Source: CAJQND01 sp051010055
Lineage (GTDB): Bacteria; Pseudomonadota; Alphaproteobacteria; Rhizobiales; CAJQND01
Length of the DNA: 9,229 bases
Assembly: GCA_051010055.1 (NCBI GenBank)
Contig: JBPCVY010000014.1
Location: 1-9,229 of the forward strand
Direction: 5' to 3'
The translations under genes and the position numbers were made by a program. Under the pieces are notes generated by a model. It was given only the letters and a program-made list of their open reading frames with translations, searched no databases and was not told the DNA's origin. Below, in pieces: positions 1-6,525 of the stretch; positions within the stretch are counted from its first letter, which is position 1; the number at the start of each line of letters is the position of its first letter.

Positions 1-1
1 T

Positions 2-124
2 CTGGGCCCCTGTGGGCCAGAAGTCTCCTGCACCGAGTTTGACCGTCAGTCAGCGAGCGTTAAGATGAGCGAGCACAGTGTTCGTGCCGTTGTCTCCTGG
101 CGCTTCAACGACTTCGGTATGTAA
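2..124 (+). CDS. 3' end of an unidentified gene, possibly an outer-membrane beta-barrel protein
   Basis: An open frame enters from the left edge and ends at a TAA at 122-124, giving the last 40 residues of a protein. A strong intrinsic terminator begins 21 bases after the stop, which supports this being a real gene end. The tail contains SVRAVVSWRF (about residues 26-35 of the visible part). This alternating polar/hydrophobic stretch ends in an aromatic residue, like the final strand of outer-membrane beta-barrel proteins such as the Omp25/porin-like proteins of alphaproteobacteria, although five more residues (NDFGM) follow. Two cysteines in CGPEVSC lie about 20 residues before that strand and could form a small disulfide loop. 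The beta-barrel assignment is inference from a very short fragment; the existence of a coding tail is more certain than its identity. Confidence 0.5.
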   Translation: MGPCGPEVSCTEFDRQSASVKMSEHSVRAVVSWRFNDFGM

Positions 125-145
125 TCCAAAATCAACACAAAGATT

Positions 146-172
146 AAGGGCCCCTTTCGGGGCCCTTTTTTT
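146..172 (+). terminator. Intrinsic (Rho-independent) terminator
   Basis: A perfect 9-bp G+C-rich stem pairs 146-154 (AAGGGCCCC) with 159-167 (GGGGCCCTT) around a TTTC loop. An uninterrupted T run spans 166-172. It lies 21 bases after the stop at 122-124, so it should end the upstream transcript and insulate the downstream genes. Confidence 0.93.
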
Positions 173-251
173 ATGCCATCTCGAAGATACAGATACGATT
201 CGCGTCGCAACTCTTCGCATATTCAGTCAAAATCAACTGAACGGTCACGAT

Positions 252-256
252 GGGAG
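252..256 (+). promoter_or_regulatory. Ribosome binding site fixing the amidinotransferase start
   Basis: GGGAG lies 6 bases before the ATG at 263. It favours that start over the in-frame ATG at 173, which begins right at the end of the terminator's T run and so should not be on a transcript from upstream. Between 173 and 251 I see no convincing promoter, although one must lie there or nearby if the terminator works. Confidence 0.7.
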
Positions 257-262
257 CCAACT

Positions 263-1270
263 ATGACCACCAGCCCCTCATCCGGTTGGGTTTACAACCA
301 GACAATTAAAATGTTTGCAGCCGACGCCGAGCCGGTTTTCGAAGAACAATCCGAGCTTGAAGCTTACTGGGGGCGTGCCTGGGGCGTGGATAATGATGTT
401 GGTACGGTGCGTTCAATACTGGTGCACCGGCCAGGATTTGAGATGGAGATTGTCGATCCAGAAAAACGAATCGATGCCATCGGTTCTTATGGGGATGTTG
501 AGGCCGGCTGGTATTTTCAAAGCGATACGCCTCCCGACATCCCGGCCATGCAGGACCAGCATGATGGGCTGGTTTCCGCACTGAAGGCGGAAGATATAGA
601 AGTACAAGAGGTGGACGGGGTTTCAAATCACCGGCTTAAATCCTGCTATACTCGAGACCCACTGATAATGGTGAAAGGCGGCGCCATCGTTTGCCGCATG
701 GGCGCGCGAATCAGGCGTGGTGAAGAGCTTGCCATTACCAGAACCCTTGCCAAACTGGGGGTTCCAATTTTGCGCACCCTATCAGGAAGCGCCCTCATGG
801 AGGGCGGCAGCTTTGCCTGGATTAATCCCAAAACGGCTGTCATTGGTTGCGGTGTGCGTGTGAACCGGGAAGGTGCAGAACAAGTCGGCGAAGTCCTTGC
901 CCGCCAGGGCGTCAACCTCCTCATCGTCGATCTTGTTGGCTACGATATCCATATTGATGGTGCGTTCTTGATGATCGACAAGGATCTGGCACTGATTGAC
1001 CCGGACGGCCTGCCCTACTCTTTCATCACCCAATTGAAAGAACTGGGGGTGCAAGTAATTGAAATCAGCCCTCAAGATGACGGCTGGATCGTCAATTCAT
1101 TGGCGATTGCGCCGGGTAAACTCATCATGCCGGAAGGCGCCAGCGATGCCACCTTGGAAACACTTTCAAAACACGGTGTGACCTGGACCACGATTGCCTA
1201 CGACAAAATGCATCTCAATGGCGGCGGCATTCACTGCTCCACAACCCCACTTATCCGCGATCGCGCATAA
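263..1270 (+). CDS. Guanidino-group-modifying enzyme (amidinotransferase / dimethylargininase / arginine deiminase superfamily)
   Basis: This 335-residue, probably cytosolic enzyme belongs to the pentein-fold superfamily that attacks the guanidinium carbon of arginine-like substrates through a cysteine. The opening WGVDNDVGTVRSILVHRPG (residues 40-58) is the usual first strand of this group. The catalytic set is complete: TRDP with Asp132 and EGGSF with Glu180 to bind the guanidinium, HIDGAF with His230 and Asp232, and GGGIHC with the nucleophile Cys325. TRDP and EGG resemble arginine deiminases and dimethylargininases, whereas GGGIHC resembles glycine/inosamine amidinotransferases. At 335 residues it lacks room for the extra helical domain of classical arginine deiminase (about 410). 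Substrate cannot be read from the sequence; hydrolysis of arginine or methylated arginine, or amidino transfer, all remain possible. The start at 263 follows a GGGAG site. A 160-base gap separates it from the nucleoside operon, so shared transcription is possible but not shown. Confidence 0.88.
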   Translation: MTTSPSSGWVYNQTIKMFAADAEPVFEEQSELEAYWGRAWGVDNDVGTVRSILVHRPGFEMEIVDPEKRIDAIGSYGDVEAGWYFQSDTPPDIPAMQDQHDGLVSALKAEDIEVQEVDGVSNHRLKSCYTRDPLIMVKGGAIVCRMGARIRRGEELAITRTLAKLGVPILRTLSGSALMEGGSFAWINPKTAVIGCGVRVNREGAEQVGEVLARQGVNLLIVDLVGYDIHIDGAFLMIDKDLALIDPDGLPYSFITQLKELGVQVIEISPQDDGWIVNSLAIAPGKLIMPEGASDATLETLSKHGVTWTTIAYDKMHLNGGGIHCSTTPLIRDRA

Positions 1271-1296
1271 CAATTGGAAATAGTAGTCCAAGCTTC

Positions 1297-1326
1297 TTGC
1301 AATGCCGCTGCGCGCTGGCATACGCT
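1297..1326 (+). promoter_or_regulatory. Possible weak sigma-70-type promoter for the nucleoside operon, with a dyad in its spacer
   Basis: TTGCAA (1297-1302) and TACGCT (1321-1326) are 18 bases apart, a tolerable -35/-10 spacing, though the -10 matches the consensus poorly. An overlapping AT-rich CTATAT at 1325-1330 is an alternative -10 but with poor spacing. The spacer holds an inverted repeat, ATGCC (1302-1306) and GGCAT (1317-1321), with a GCGC centre. A repressor site placed there would block RNA polymerase. This is read by eye only; the gap must hold the control region if the operon has its own promoter. Confidence 0.28.
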
Positions 1327-1381
1327 ATATGCATTCCAGGTCAAAAAACCGGCTGGAACGGCAAAACTAGCCAATCTGATC

Positions 1382-1396
1382 CGGTCTGTTTAACCG
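1382..1396 (+). promoter_or_regulatory. Small inverted repeat in the operon leader, possible operator
   Basis: CGGT (1382-1385) and ACCG (1393-1396) form a 4-bp dyad around a 7-base centre, CTGTTTA. It lies downstream of the possible promoter and about 20 bases before the ribosome binding site. The spacing of the half-sites (about one helical turn between centres) would suit a dimeric repressor, but so short a dyad can easily occur by chance. Confidence 0.18.
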
Positions 1397-1416
1397 ATAA
1401 AACAAAAATGACGAAC

Positions 1417-1424
1417 AGGGGGAG
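1417..1424 (+). promoter_or_regulatory. Strong ribosome binding site for the nucleoside-binding protein
   Basis: AGGGGGAG lies 6 bases before the ATG at 1431. It is the strongest Shine-Dalgarno sequence in the window, as expected for a binding protein needed in excess over its transporter. Confidence 0.8.
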
Positions 1425-1430
1425 TTAGGC

Positions 1431-2426
1431 ATGATTTTCAGAAGTTTGAGCATTGCTGCGATGGGTCTTGGTATGCTCGTCAGCGCACAGGCTGCAGATA
1501 TCAAACCGGCCGTCGTCTATGATCTTGGCGGGCGCTTCGACAAGTCCTTTAACGAAGGCGTCTACAATGGCGCTGAAAGGTTCAAGAAAGACAAGAACAT
1601 AGCCTACCGGGACTTTGAAGTGCAAAATGACAGCCAGCGCGAACAGGCGTTGCGAAATTTTGCCCGCAAAGGTTTCAGCCCGATCGTCGCTGTCGGTTTC
1701 GCCCACGCTGCTGCCGTAGAAAAAGTGGCCGGCGAATTCCCTGATATCAAGTTTGCCATTATCGATATGGTGGTCGACAAACCGAACGTCAGCTCGATTG
1801 TGTTCAAGGAACATGAAGGCAGCTATCTTGTCGGCATTCTGGCGGCCATGGCCTCAAAAACCGGTAAAGTGGGGTTTGTCGGCGGTATGGACATTCCGCT
1901 CATCCGCAAATTTGCCTGCGGCTATGTGGGCGGCGCCAAATCCGTCAAAGGTGATGCGGAAGTGTTTCAGAACATGACCGGCACCACTGGTGCGGCCTGG
2001 TCTGATCCGGTCAAGGGTGGCGAACTCGCCAAATCCCAGTTCGATCGCGGCGCGGATGTTGTCTATCACGCAGCGGGCGGCACTGGCCTTGGGGTTCTTC
2101 AGGCAGCAGCCGATTCCGGTAAACTCGGCATTGGTGTTGATTCCAATCAGAACCATCTTCACCCGGGCAAGGTTCTCACATCCATGCTGAAGCGCGTTGA
2201 TGTCGCCGCCTATAACACCTTTGATAGCGCCATGAATGACAAGTTTACAGCTGGTGTGCAGGTATTGGGATTGGCTGAAGGTGGTGTTGGATGGTCGCTT
2301 GACGACAACAATAAGCCATTGATATCCGATGACATGTTGGCAGCCGTTAAAAAGGCTGAAGAGGATATCAAGTCAGGCGCCGTCAAAGTCCACGACTATA
2401 TGGCCGACAAGACGTGCCCATACTGA
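1431..2426 (+). CDS. BMP-family (PnrA-like) periplasmic nucleoside-binding protein of an ABC transporter
   Basis: This 331-residue protein captures nucleosides in the periplasm and hands them to the permeases encoded downstream. Residues 1-21 form a Sec signal peptide with an SAQA cleavage site before Ala22. No lipobox cysteine is present, so it should be a soluble periplasmic protein, unlike the lipoprotein relatives of Gram-positives and spirochaetes. Family marks are GGRFDKSFNEG (33-43), VGFAHAAAVEKVA (88-100), FAIIDMVVD (108-116), KVGFVGGMDIPLI (146-158), GIGVDSNQ (233-240) and TSMLKRVD (250-257). Phe36/Asn41, Asp112, Asp237 and Lys254 lie where the purine nucleoside receptor PnrA of Treponema holds base and ribose. 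A C-terminal Cys-Pro-Tyr (329-331) is of unknown importance. The gene opens the operon behind a strong ribosome binding site. Nucleosides are the best substrate guess because of the family and the cdd-deo genes that follow; a purine or pyrimidine preference cannot be read off. Confidence 0.93.
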   Translation: MIFRSLSIAAMGLGMLVSAQAADIKPAVVYDLGGRFDKSFNEGVYNGAERFKKDKNIAYRDFEVQNDSQREQALRNFARKGFSPIVAVGFAHAAAVEKVAGEFPDIKFAIIDMVVDKPNVSSIVFKEHEGSYLVGILAAMASKTGKVGFVGGMDIPLIRKFACGYVGGAKSVKGDAEVFQNMTGTTGAAWSDPVKGGELAKSQFDRGADVVYHAAGGTGLGVLQAAADSGKLGIGVDSNQNHLHPGKVLTSMLKRVDVAAYNTFDSAMNDKFTAGVQVLGLAEGGVGWSLDDNNKPLISDDMLAAVKKAEEDIKSGAVKVHDYMADKTCPY

Positions 2427-2453
2427 TCCCCAACTGAACGGGGCGCGGGACAG

Positions 2454-4007
2454 ATGAATACAGTCAACGGGCAGGATACCACCGCGCCTGCAGCGATTTC
2501 CTTGCGCGGAATAACCAAACGCTTCGGCCAGGTTTGGGCGAACCGCGACGTGAATCTGGATATCGCGAAAGGGACGATTCACGGCATTGTCGGGGAGAAC
2601 GGTGCCGGAAAATCTACTTTAATGTCAATACTTTACGGATTTTACCATGCCGACCAGGGGGAAATCCGTGTAAATGGCAACCCCTGCCCAATACACAGTT
2701 CGGAAGATGCCATCGAAGCCGGCATCGGTATGGTCCATCAGCACTTTATGCTGGTGGACAATTTTACGGTGCTTGAAAACGTAGTGCTAGGTGCTGAAGG
2801 CGGCTTCACCTTGAGTGAAGGCATCGCCAAGGCGCGCGATGAGCTTGAGCGCCTGGAAAGGGATTACAGCCTCAACGTTCCCCTGGACGAGTTGATTGAA
2901 AATCTCGCCGTTGGCCTCCAGCAACGGGTTGAAATATTGAAAGCGCTGTTCCGCGGCGCCGATATACTCATTCTTGATGAACCCACCGGCGTGCTTACCC
3001 CGGCTGAAGCGGATCATCTGTTCCGCATTCTGCGCCAGCTGAAGGATCAAGGCAAAACCATCATCCTCGTCACCCACAAGCTGCGCGAGATTATGGCGGT
3101 TACCGATGCAGTTTCGGTTATGCGCCAGGGCGAATTGGTTGCAACCAGAAAAACTGCAGAAACCTCCCCTGAAGCCCTGGCCGAGCTGATGGTTGGCCGG
3201 CGGGTATTGTTGAGTGTCGAAAAGTCCGCTTCCGAACCGGGCCGGAAAGTTTTGGAACTGGCCAATCTCACCGTTACTGACAATGCCGGAGTTACCCGGG
3301 TGGATGACGTTGGATTTTCGGTGCGCGCGGGCGAAATTGTTGGAATTGCCGGTGTGGCGGGCAATGGCCAAAGCGAATTGATCGAAGCGCTGACGGGCTT
3401 GCGCCCATTGCAAAACGGTATGGTTTCCATCAACGGCAAAGAGGTTGGCAACGCATCAAAACCGGTGAGCAATATTCGCGGGCTCGGCATGGCTCATGTC
3501 CCCGAAGACAGGCATCGCATGGGGCTTGTTACATCGTTTGATGCCGCAGAGAACATCATTCTTGGCTATCAGGATGAAGAAAAATACCAGAGCGGATGGC
3601 TGCTGAACCGGCCCGCGATTTTGGAAGATGCTGGCGCAAAAATGGAGCACTTCGACGTGCGCCCGCGAAATCCCAACCTCAAAACGTCCCTGTTTTCAGG
3701 TGGTAATCAACAAAAGCTTGTTCTTGCCCGAGAAATAGAACATGACCCGGACTTGCTGATAGTCGGCCAACCCACTCGCGGTGTGGACATTGGCGCTATC
3801 GAGTTCATTCACCGCCGGATTATTGAAATGCGTGATGCCGGTAAGGCAGTTCTGCTCATTTCGGTGGAGCTTGATGAAATCAGGGCCTTGTCAGATAGGG
3901 TCTTGGTTATGTTTGCCGGAAAAATTGTCGGCGAGCGGCCTCCGGAAACTCCTGAAGCCGAACTGGGCCTGTTGATGGCAGGCATTCAAGATGGCAAGGC
4001 TGCCTGA
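2454..4007 (+). CDS. Nucleoside ABC transporter, double-domain ATPase subunit
   Basis: This 517-residue cytoplasmic ATPase has two fused nucleotide-binding domains, as in the BMP-linked nucleoside and simple-sugar importers (relatives of RbsA, Bacillus NupO and streptococcal RnsB). Domain 1 has Walker A GENGAGKST (47-55), a Q-loop HQHF (95-98), a degenerate signature LAVGLQQ (151-157), Walker B ILILDEP (171-177) and switch His208. Domain 2 has a degenerate Walker A GVAGNGQSE (300-308) without the lysine, an intact signature SGGNQQK (415-421), and LLIVGQPTRGVD (434-445) with Gln439 in place of the catalytic Glu; Ser470 stands where the switch His would be. In the usual head-to-tail sandwich, Walker A1 pairs with signature 2, so one site is intact and the other degenerate. 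The start lies 27 bases after the binding-protein stop with only a weak GGGA upstream. Its TGA shares one base with the ATG of the next gene. Confidence 0.95.
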   Translation: MNTVNGQDTTAPAAISLRGITKRFGQVWANRDVNLDIAKGTIHGIVGENGAGKSTLMSILYGFYHADQGEIRVNGNPCPIHSSEDAIEAGIGMVHQHFMLVDNFTVLENVVLGAEGGFTLSEGIAKARDELERLERDYSLNVPLDELIENLAVGLQQRVEILKALFRGADILILDEPTGVLTPAEADHLFRILRQLKDQGKTIILVTHKLREIMAVTDAVSVMRQGELVATRKTAETSPEALAELMVGRRVLLSVEKSASEPGRKVLELANLTVTDNAGVTRVDDVGFSVRAGEIVGIAGVAGNGQSELIEALTGLRPLQNGMVSINGKEVGNASKPVSNIRGLGMAHVPEDRHRMGLVTSFDAAENIILGYQDEEKYQSGWLLNRPAILEDAGAKMEHFDVRPRNPNLKTSLFSGGNQQKLVLAREIEHDPDLLIVGQPTRGVDIGAIEFIHRRIIEMRDAGKAVLLISVELDEIRALSDRVLVMFAGKIVGERPPETPEAELGLLMAGIQDGKAA

Positions 4008-5122
4008 TGGCCGGCCAAGGAGAACTTCCCCGCTGGGCAACCGCTTTCGCCCTACCTGCGCTGAACTTGATTGCAGCGCTGTTTGTTTCCGGCCTCGTCG
4101 TGCTGATGATTGGAGAAAACCCCATCGAAGTGGTGCAGCTTCTGTTATGGGGCTCGTTCGGTTTCGGTGAAGGCATCGGCTATACGCTGTTTTACACCAC
4201 CAACTTCATTTTCACCGGCCTTGCCTTTGCTGTTGCGTTTCAGGCCGGCCTTTTCAACATTGGCGCGGAGGGCCAGGCATCTCTTGGCGGATTGGGTGTT
4301 GCGATTGTTTGCCTGTATCTCGACTTTTTGCCTCTGCCAATCCTTGTGCTCGTAGCAATAGCGGCTGCAGGTCTTTTTGGCGCGGGCTGGGCGTTCGTTC
4401 CCGGCTGGTTGCAGGCGCGGCGTGGCAGCCATGTTGTCATCACCACCATCATGTTCAATTTCATCGCCGCTTCAGTGATGGTGTATCTGCTTGTGAATGT
4501 GATGACGCCTGAAGGTTCCATGCAGCCGGAATCGGCGACTTTTGCAGAAGATGCACGGCTGCCTTTCTTGCATGATGTCTTGGGTTTTTTCGGCATCATG
4601 ATAGCAAAATCACCCGCTAACCTCGCGTTTGTCTGGGCGCTTATATGTTGTGCCGGTTTTTGGGTTCTCACCTGGCATACCAAACTCGGCTATGAGCTCA
4701 GAACGGTTGGCGCCAATCCAAATGCAGCCGCCTATGCAGGCATGCCGCCGGATAAGCTTGTCATGATTGCCATGTCCCTTTCCGGCATGCTGGCGGGGTT
4801 CATGGCGCTCAATGAGATTATGGGTAACCAGCACCGCCTTATCCTCGACTTCACCGCAGGATATGGCTTTGTCGGCATCGCCGTGGCGCTTATGGGGCGC
4901 TCGCATCCAGTTGGAATTATTTTTGCGGCCCTGTTGTTTGGCGCCCTTTATCAAGGTGGTGCGGAACTGGCTTTTGAGAAACCGAAAATCACACGCGATA
5001 TGGTGGTTGTCATTCAAGGGCTGATTATCTTTTTCGCCGGCGCCATGGAGCATCTTTTCAGGCCACACCTGCAAAGACTGCTCGTTAAATCCCCTCCAAA
5101 TAGTGCGGAGGCGGAAGCGTAA
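4007..5122 (+). CDS. Nucleoside ABC transporter, inner-membrane permease 1
   Basis: This 371-residue integral membrane protein is one of two permease subunits that form the nucleoside channel. It belongs to the branched-chain amino acid/ribose permease type (BPD_transp_2) and resembles Bacillus NupP. By eye there are about eight to ten hydrophobic segments, near residues 12-36, 60-80, 92-106, 109-134, 142-164, 205-224, 250-270, 286-318 and 333-350. FNIGAEGQ (83-90) is the conserved loop of this class. The cytoplasmic stretch around 228-246, with the core LRTVGANPNAAAYAG, is the likely coupling region that contacts the ATPase. The C-terminal tail is charged and probably cytoplasmic. The ATG at 4007 overlaps the ATPase stop (TGATG) with AAGG 7 bases upstream, pointing to translational coupling. 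The next permease starts 3 bases after the stop. Confidence 0.93.
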   Translation: MAGQGELPRWATAFALPALNLIAALFVSGLVVLMIGENPIEVVQLLLWGSFGFGEGIGYTLFYTTNFIFTGLAFAVAFQAGLFNIGAEGQASLGGLGVAIVCLYLDFLPLPILVLVAIAAAGLFGAGWAFVPGWLQARRGSHVVITTIMFNFIAASVMVYLLVNVMTPEGSMQPESATFAEDARLPFLHDVLGFFGIMIAKSPANLAFVWALICCAGFWVLTWHTKLGYELRTVGANPNAAAYAGMPPDKLVMIAMSLSGMLAGFMALNEIMGNQHRLILDFTAGYGFVGIAVALMGRSHPVGIIFAALLFGALYQGGAELAFEKPKITRDMVVVIQGLIIFFAGAMEHLFRPHLQRLLVKSPPNSAEAEA

Positions 5123-5125
5123 GCC

Positions 5126-6097
5126 ATGGAAGTCATTACTTTCATAGCGCTTATCATCGATTCTGCCGTACGGCTCTCGGTGCCACTTCTTTTCGCCTGC
5201 CTGGCGGGGCTTTATTCGGAACGCTCAGGTATTTTCGATATCGGCCTGGAAGGAAAAATGCTTGGCGCTGCCTTTGCTGCAGGCGCGATGGCCGCGGTTA
5301 CCGGTTCTGCCTGGGCCGGATTGACCGCCGGCATAGGGGTTTCCTTAGGGTTGGCGCTTTTGCACGGGTTTGCATGCATCACCCACCGGGGCAATCAAAT
5401 TGTCTCCGGCGTTGCCATCAACATTCTGGCCGTCGGCTTGACAGCCCAGCTAGGCTCAACATGGTTCCAGCAAGGAGGCCAAACGCCGAAACTTCCGAAT
5501 ACAGCTCGTTTTTTGGACATAACCCTGCCCTTTTCCTGGGAATTGGCGCCGGTACCCATCATTGGACATATCTACTCTGAAATCATGTCCGGCCACGGGA
5601 TATTGGTTTATCTGGCTTATCTGGCAGTTCCGCTCACATGGTGGGTCCTATACCGTACCCGGTTTGGCTTGCGGCTGCGCGCCGTTGGCGAGAACCCCGC
5701 AGCGGTTGATACAGCCGGAATCTCCGTTACCTGGCTCAGATACCGCGCGGTAATTTGTTGCGGGATTTTGTGCGGGTTTGCCGGCGCGTATCTTTCCGTT
5801 GAACAAAGCGCCGGCTTTATCAGGGACATGACGGCTGGTAAGGGCTTTATAGCGCTGGCAGCGCTCATTTTCTCCAAGTGGCGTCCCATCCAAGCCCTCG
5901 GTGCTTGCTTCCTGTTCGGATTGCTCGACGCGGTCGCCATCCGCCTGCAAGGCGCAGAGCTGCCAATTATAGGTGAAGTACCGGTTCAATTTATGCAGGC
6001 AGTACCTTATATTTTAACGGTAATTCTGCTTGCGGGTTTTGTTGGCCGTGCCATTCCTCCACGTGCAGGCGGCATTCCTTATGTGAAAGAAAGATGA
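5126..6097 (+). CDS. Nucleoside ABC transporter, inner-membrane permease 2
   Basis: This 323-residue membrane protein is the second, non-identical permease and resembles Bacillus NupQ. Its opening SERSGIFDIGLEGKM (31-45) is the family hallmark that corresponds to FNIGAEGQ in permease 1. The likely ATPase-coupling stretch at 181-199 has the core LRAVGENPAAVDTAG, parallel to LRTVGANPNAAAYAG in permease 1, so the two subunits are diverged copies of one ancestor. About eight to nine hydrophobic segments are visible, near residues 5-30, 45-60, 62-85, 92-110, 157-176, 205-224, 238-250, 256-273 and 290-309. The start lies 3 bases after the permease 1 stop, with GGAG at 5107-5110 and GGAA at 5113-5116 upstream. 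The stop is 3 bases before cdd. Confidence 0.93.
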   Translation: MEVITFIALIIDSAVRLSVPLLFACLAGLYSERSGIFDIGLEGKMLGAAFAAGAMAAVTGSAWAGLTAGIGVSLGLALLHGFACITHRGNQIVSGVAINILAVGLTAQLGSTWFQQGGQTPKLPNTARFLDITLPFSWELAPVPIIGHIYSEIMSGHGILVYLAYLAVPLTWWVLYRTRFGLRLRAVGENPAAVDTAGISVTWLRYRAVICCGILCGFAGAYLSVEQSAGFIRDMTAGKGFIALAALIFSKWRPIQALGACFLFGLLDAVAIRLQGAELPIIGEVPVQFMQAVPYILTVILLAGFVGRAIPPRAGGIPYVKER

Positions 6098-6100
6098 ACC

Positions 6101-6490
6101 ATGAGTGAGCAGTTGTTCCAAGCCGCAATAGAGGCCATGTCGAAATCGCACTCTCCTTATTCGGAGTTTCCCGTGGGCGCTGCGATACTCTCGGAAACTG
6201 GCCGCATCCACGCGGGCTGCAATGTGGAAAATGCCAGCTTTCCAGAAGGGGCTTGTGCAGAAACAACAGCCATTGGCCATATGATTGTTGCCGGAGACAG
6301 AAAGATATTGGAAATAGCGGTGGTTGCTGCGAAAAAACCCTTAATTACGCCGTGTGGCGGCTGCCGCCAGCGCATTGCTGAGTTTGGCGCCCCAGAGACG
6401 ATTGTTCACTTGTGTAACGGGAACGGCGTCGTCCAGTCCATTCCCCTCGCCGAACTGCTGCCCAAGGCCTTTGGCCAAGAAGCGCTCTAA
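6101..6490 (+). CDS. cdd: Cytidine deaminase
   Basis: This enzyme hydrolyses cytidine and deoxycytidine to uridine and deoxyuridine plus ammonia in the cytosol. At 129 residues it is the short, single-domain form that is tetrameric in characterised members, not the longer dimeric Escherichia coli form. Visible marks are FPVGAAIL (23-30), CNVENASF (40-47, with Asn41 and Glu43 for the ribose), CAE (52-54, Cys52 as zinc ligand and Glu54 as catalytic base) and PCGGCRQ (84-90, zinc ligands Cys85 and Cys88). The zinc set is therefore three cysteines, as expected for the short form. Its place right behind the permeases lets imported deoxycytidine feed thymidine phosphorylase as deoxyuridine. The start is 3 bases after the permease stop with only a weak purine-rich GAAAGAAAGA ahead, so translation is probably coupled. 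Confidence 0.96.
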   Translation: MSEQLFQAAIEAMSKSHSPYSEFPVGAAILSETGRIHAGCNVENASFPEGACAETTAIGHMIVAGDRKILEIAVVAAKKPLITPCGGCRQRIAEFGAPETIVHLCNGNGVVQSIPLAELLPKAFGQEAL

Positions 6491-6525
6491 ATACCGGCGC
6501 CGGGAACTGTTGGAGATTTGAACGA
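6491..6525 (+). other. cdd-deoC spacer with a 10-bp palindrome and ribosome binding site
   Basis: This 35-base spacer is the longest gap inside the catabolic part of the operon. It holds a perfect palindrome CCGGCGCCGG (6494-6503) four bases after the cdd stop. There is no T run, so it is not a classical terminator. GGAG at 6512-6515, 10 bases before the deoC ATG, is a plausible ribosome binding site. The palindrome might be an mRNA processing or stability element, or chance in G+C-rich DNA. Confidence 0.4.

Noticed and set aside
173..262. Longer amidinotransferase starting at the in-frame ATG at 173
   Set aside because: That ATG begins directly at the end of the terminator's T run, has no ribosome binding site, and would add 30 residues lacking family features. 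The ATG at 263 has GGGAG 6 bases upstream.
1271..1430. Terminator, small RNA or riboswitch in the gap after the amidinotransferase
   Set aside because: There is no strong stem followed by a T run and no recognisable aptamer core. Only short dyads were found, which are reported separately.
2428..2443. CCCC/GGGG hairpin between the binding protein and the ATPase gene
   Set aside because: The stem is only 4 bp with an 8-base loop and no T run. It is too weak to call a terminator or attenuator, though it could slightly lower ATPase expression.
2787..3413. 208-codon open frame on the - strand opposite the ABC ATPase
   Set aside because: It is antisense to the conserved ATPase domains. Its translation shows no motif, signal or membrane segment, and no promoter or ribosome binding site is evident.
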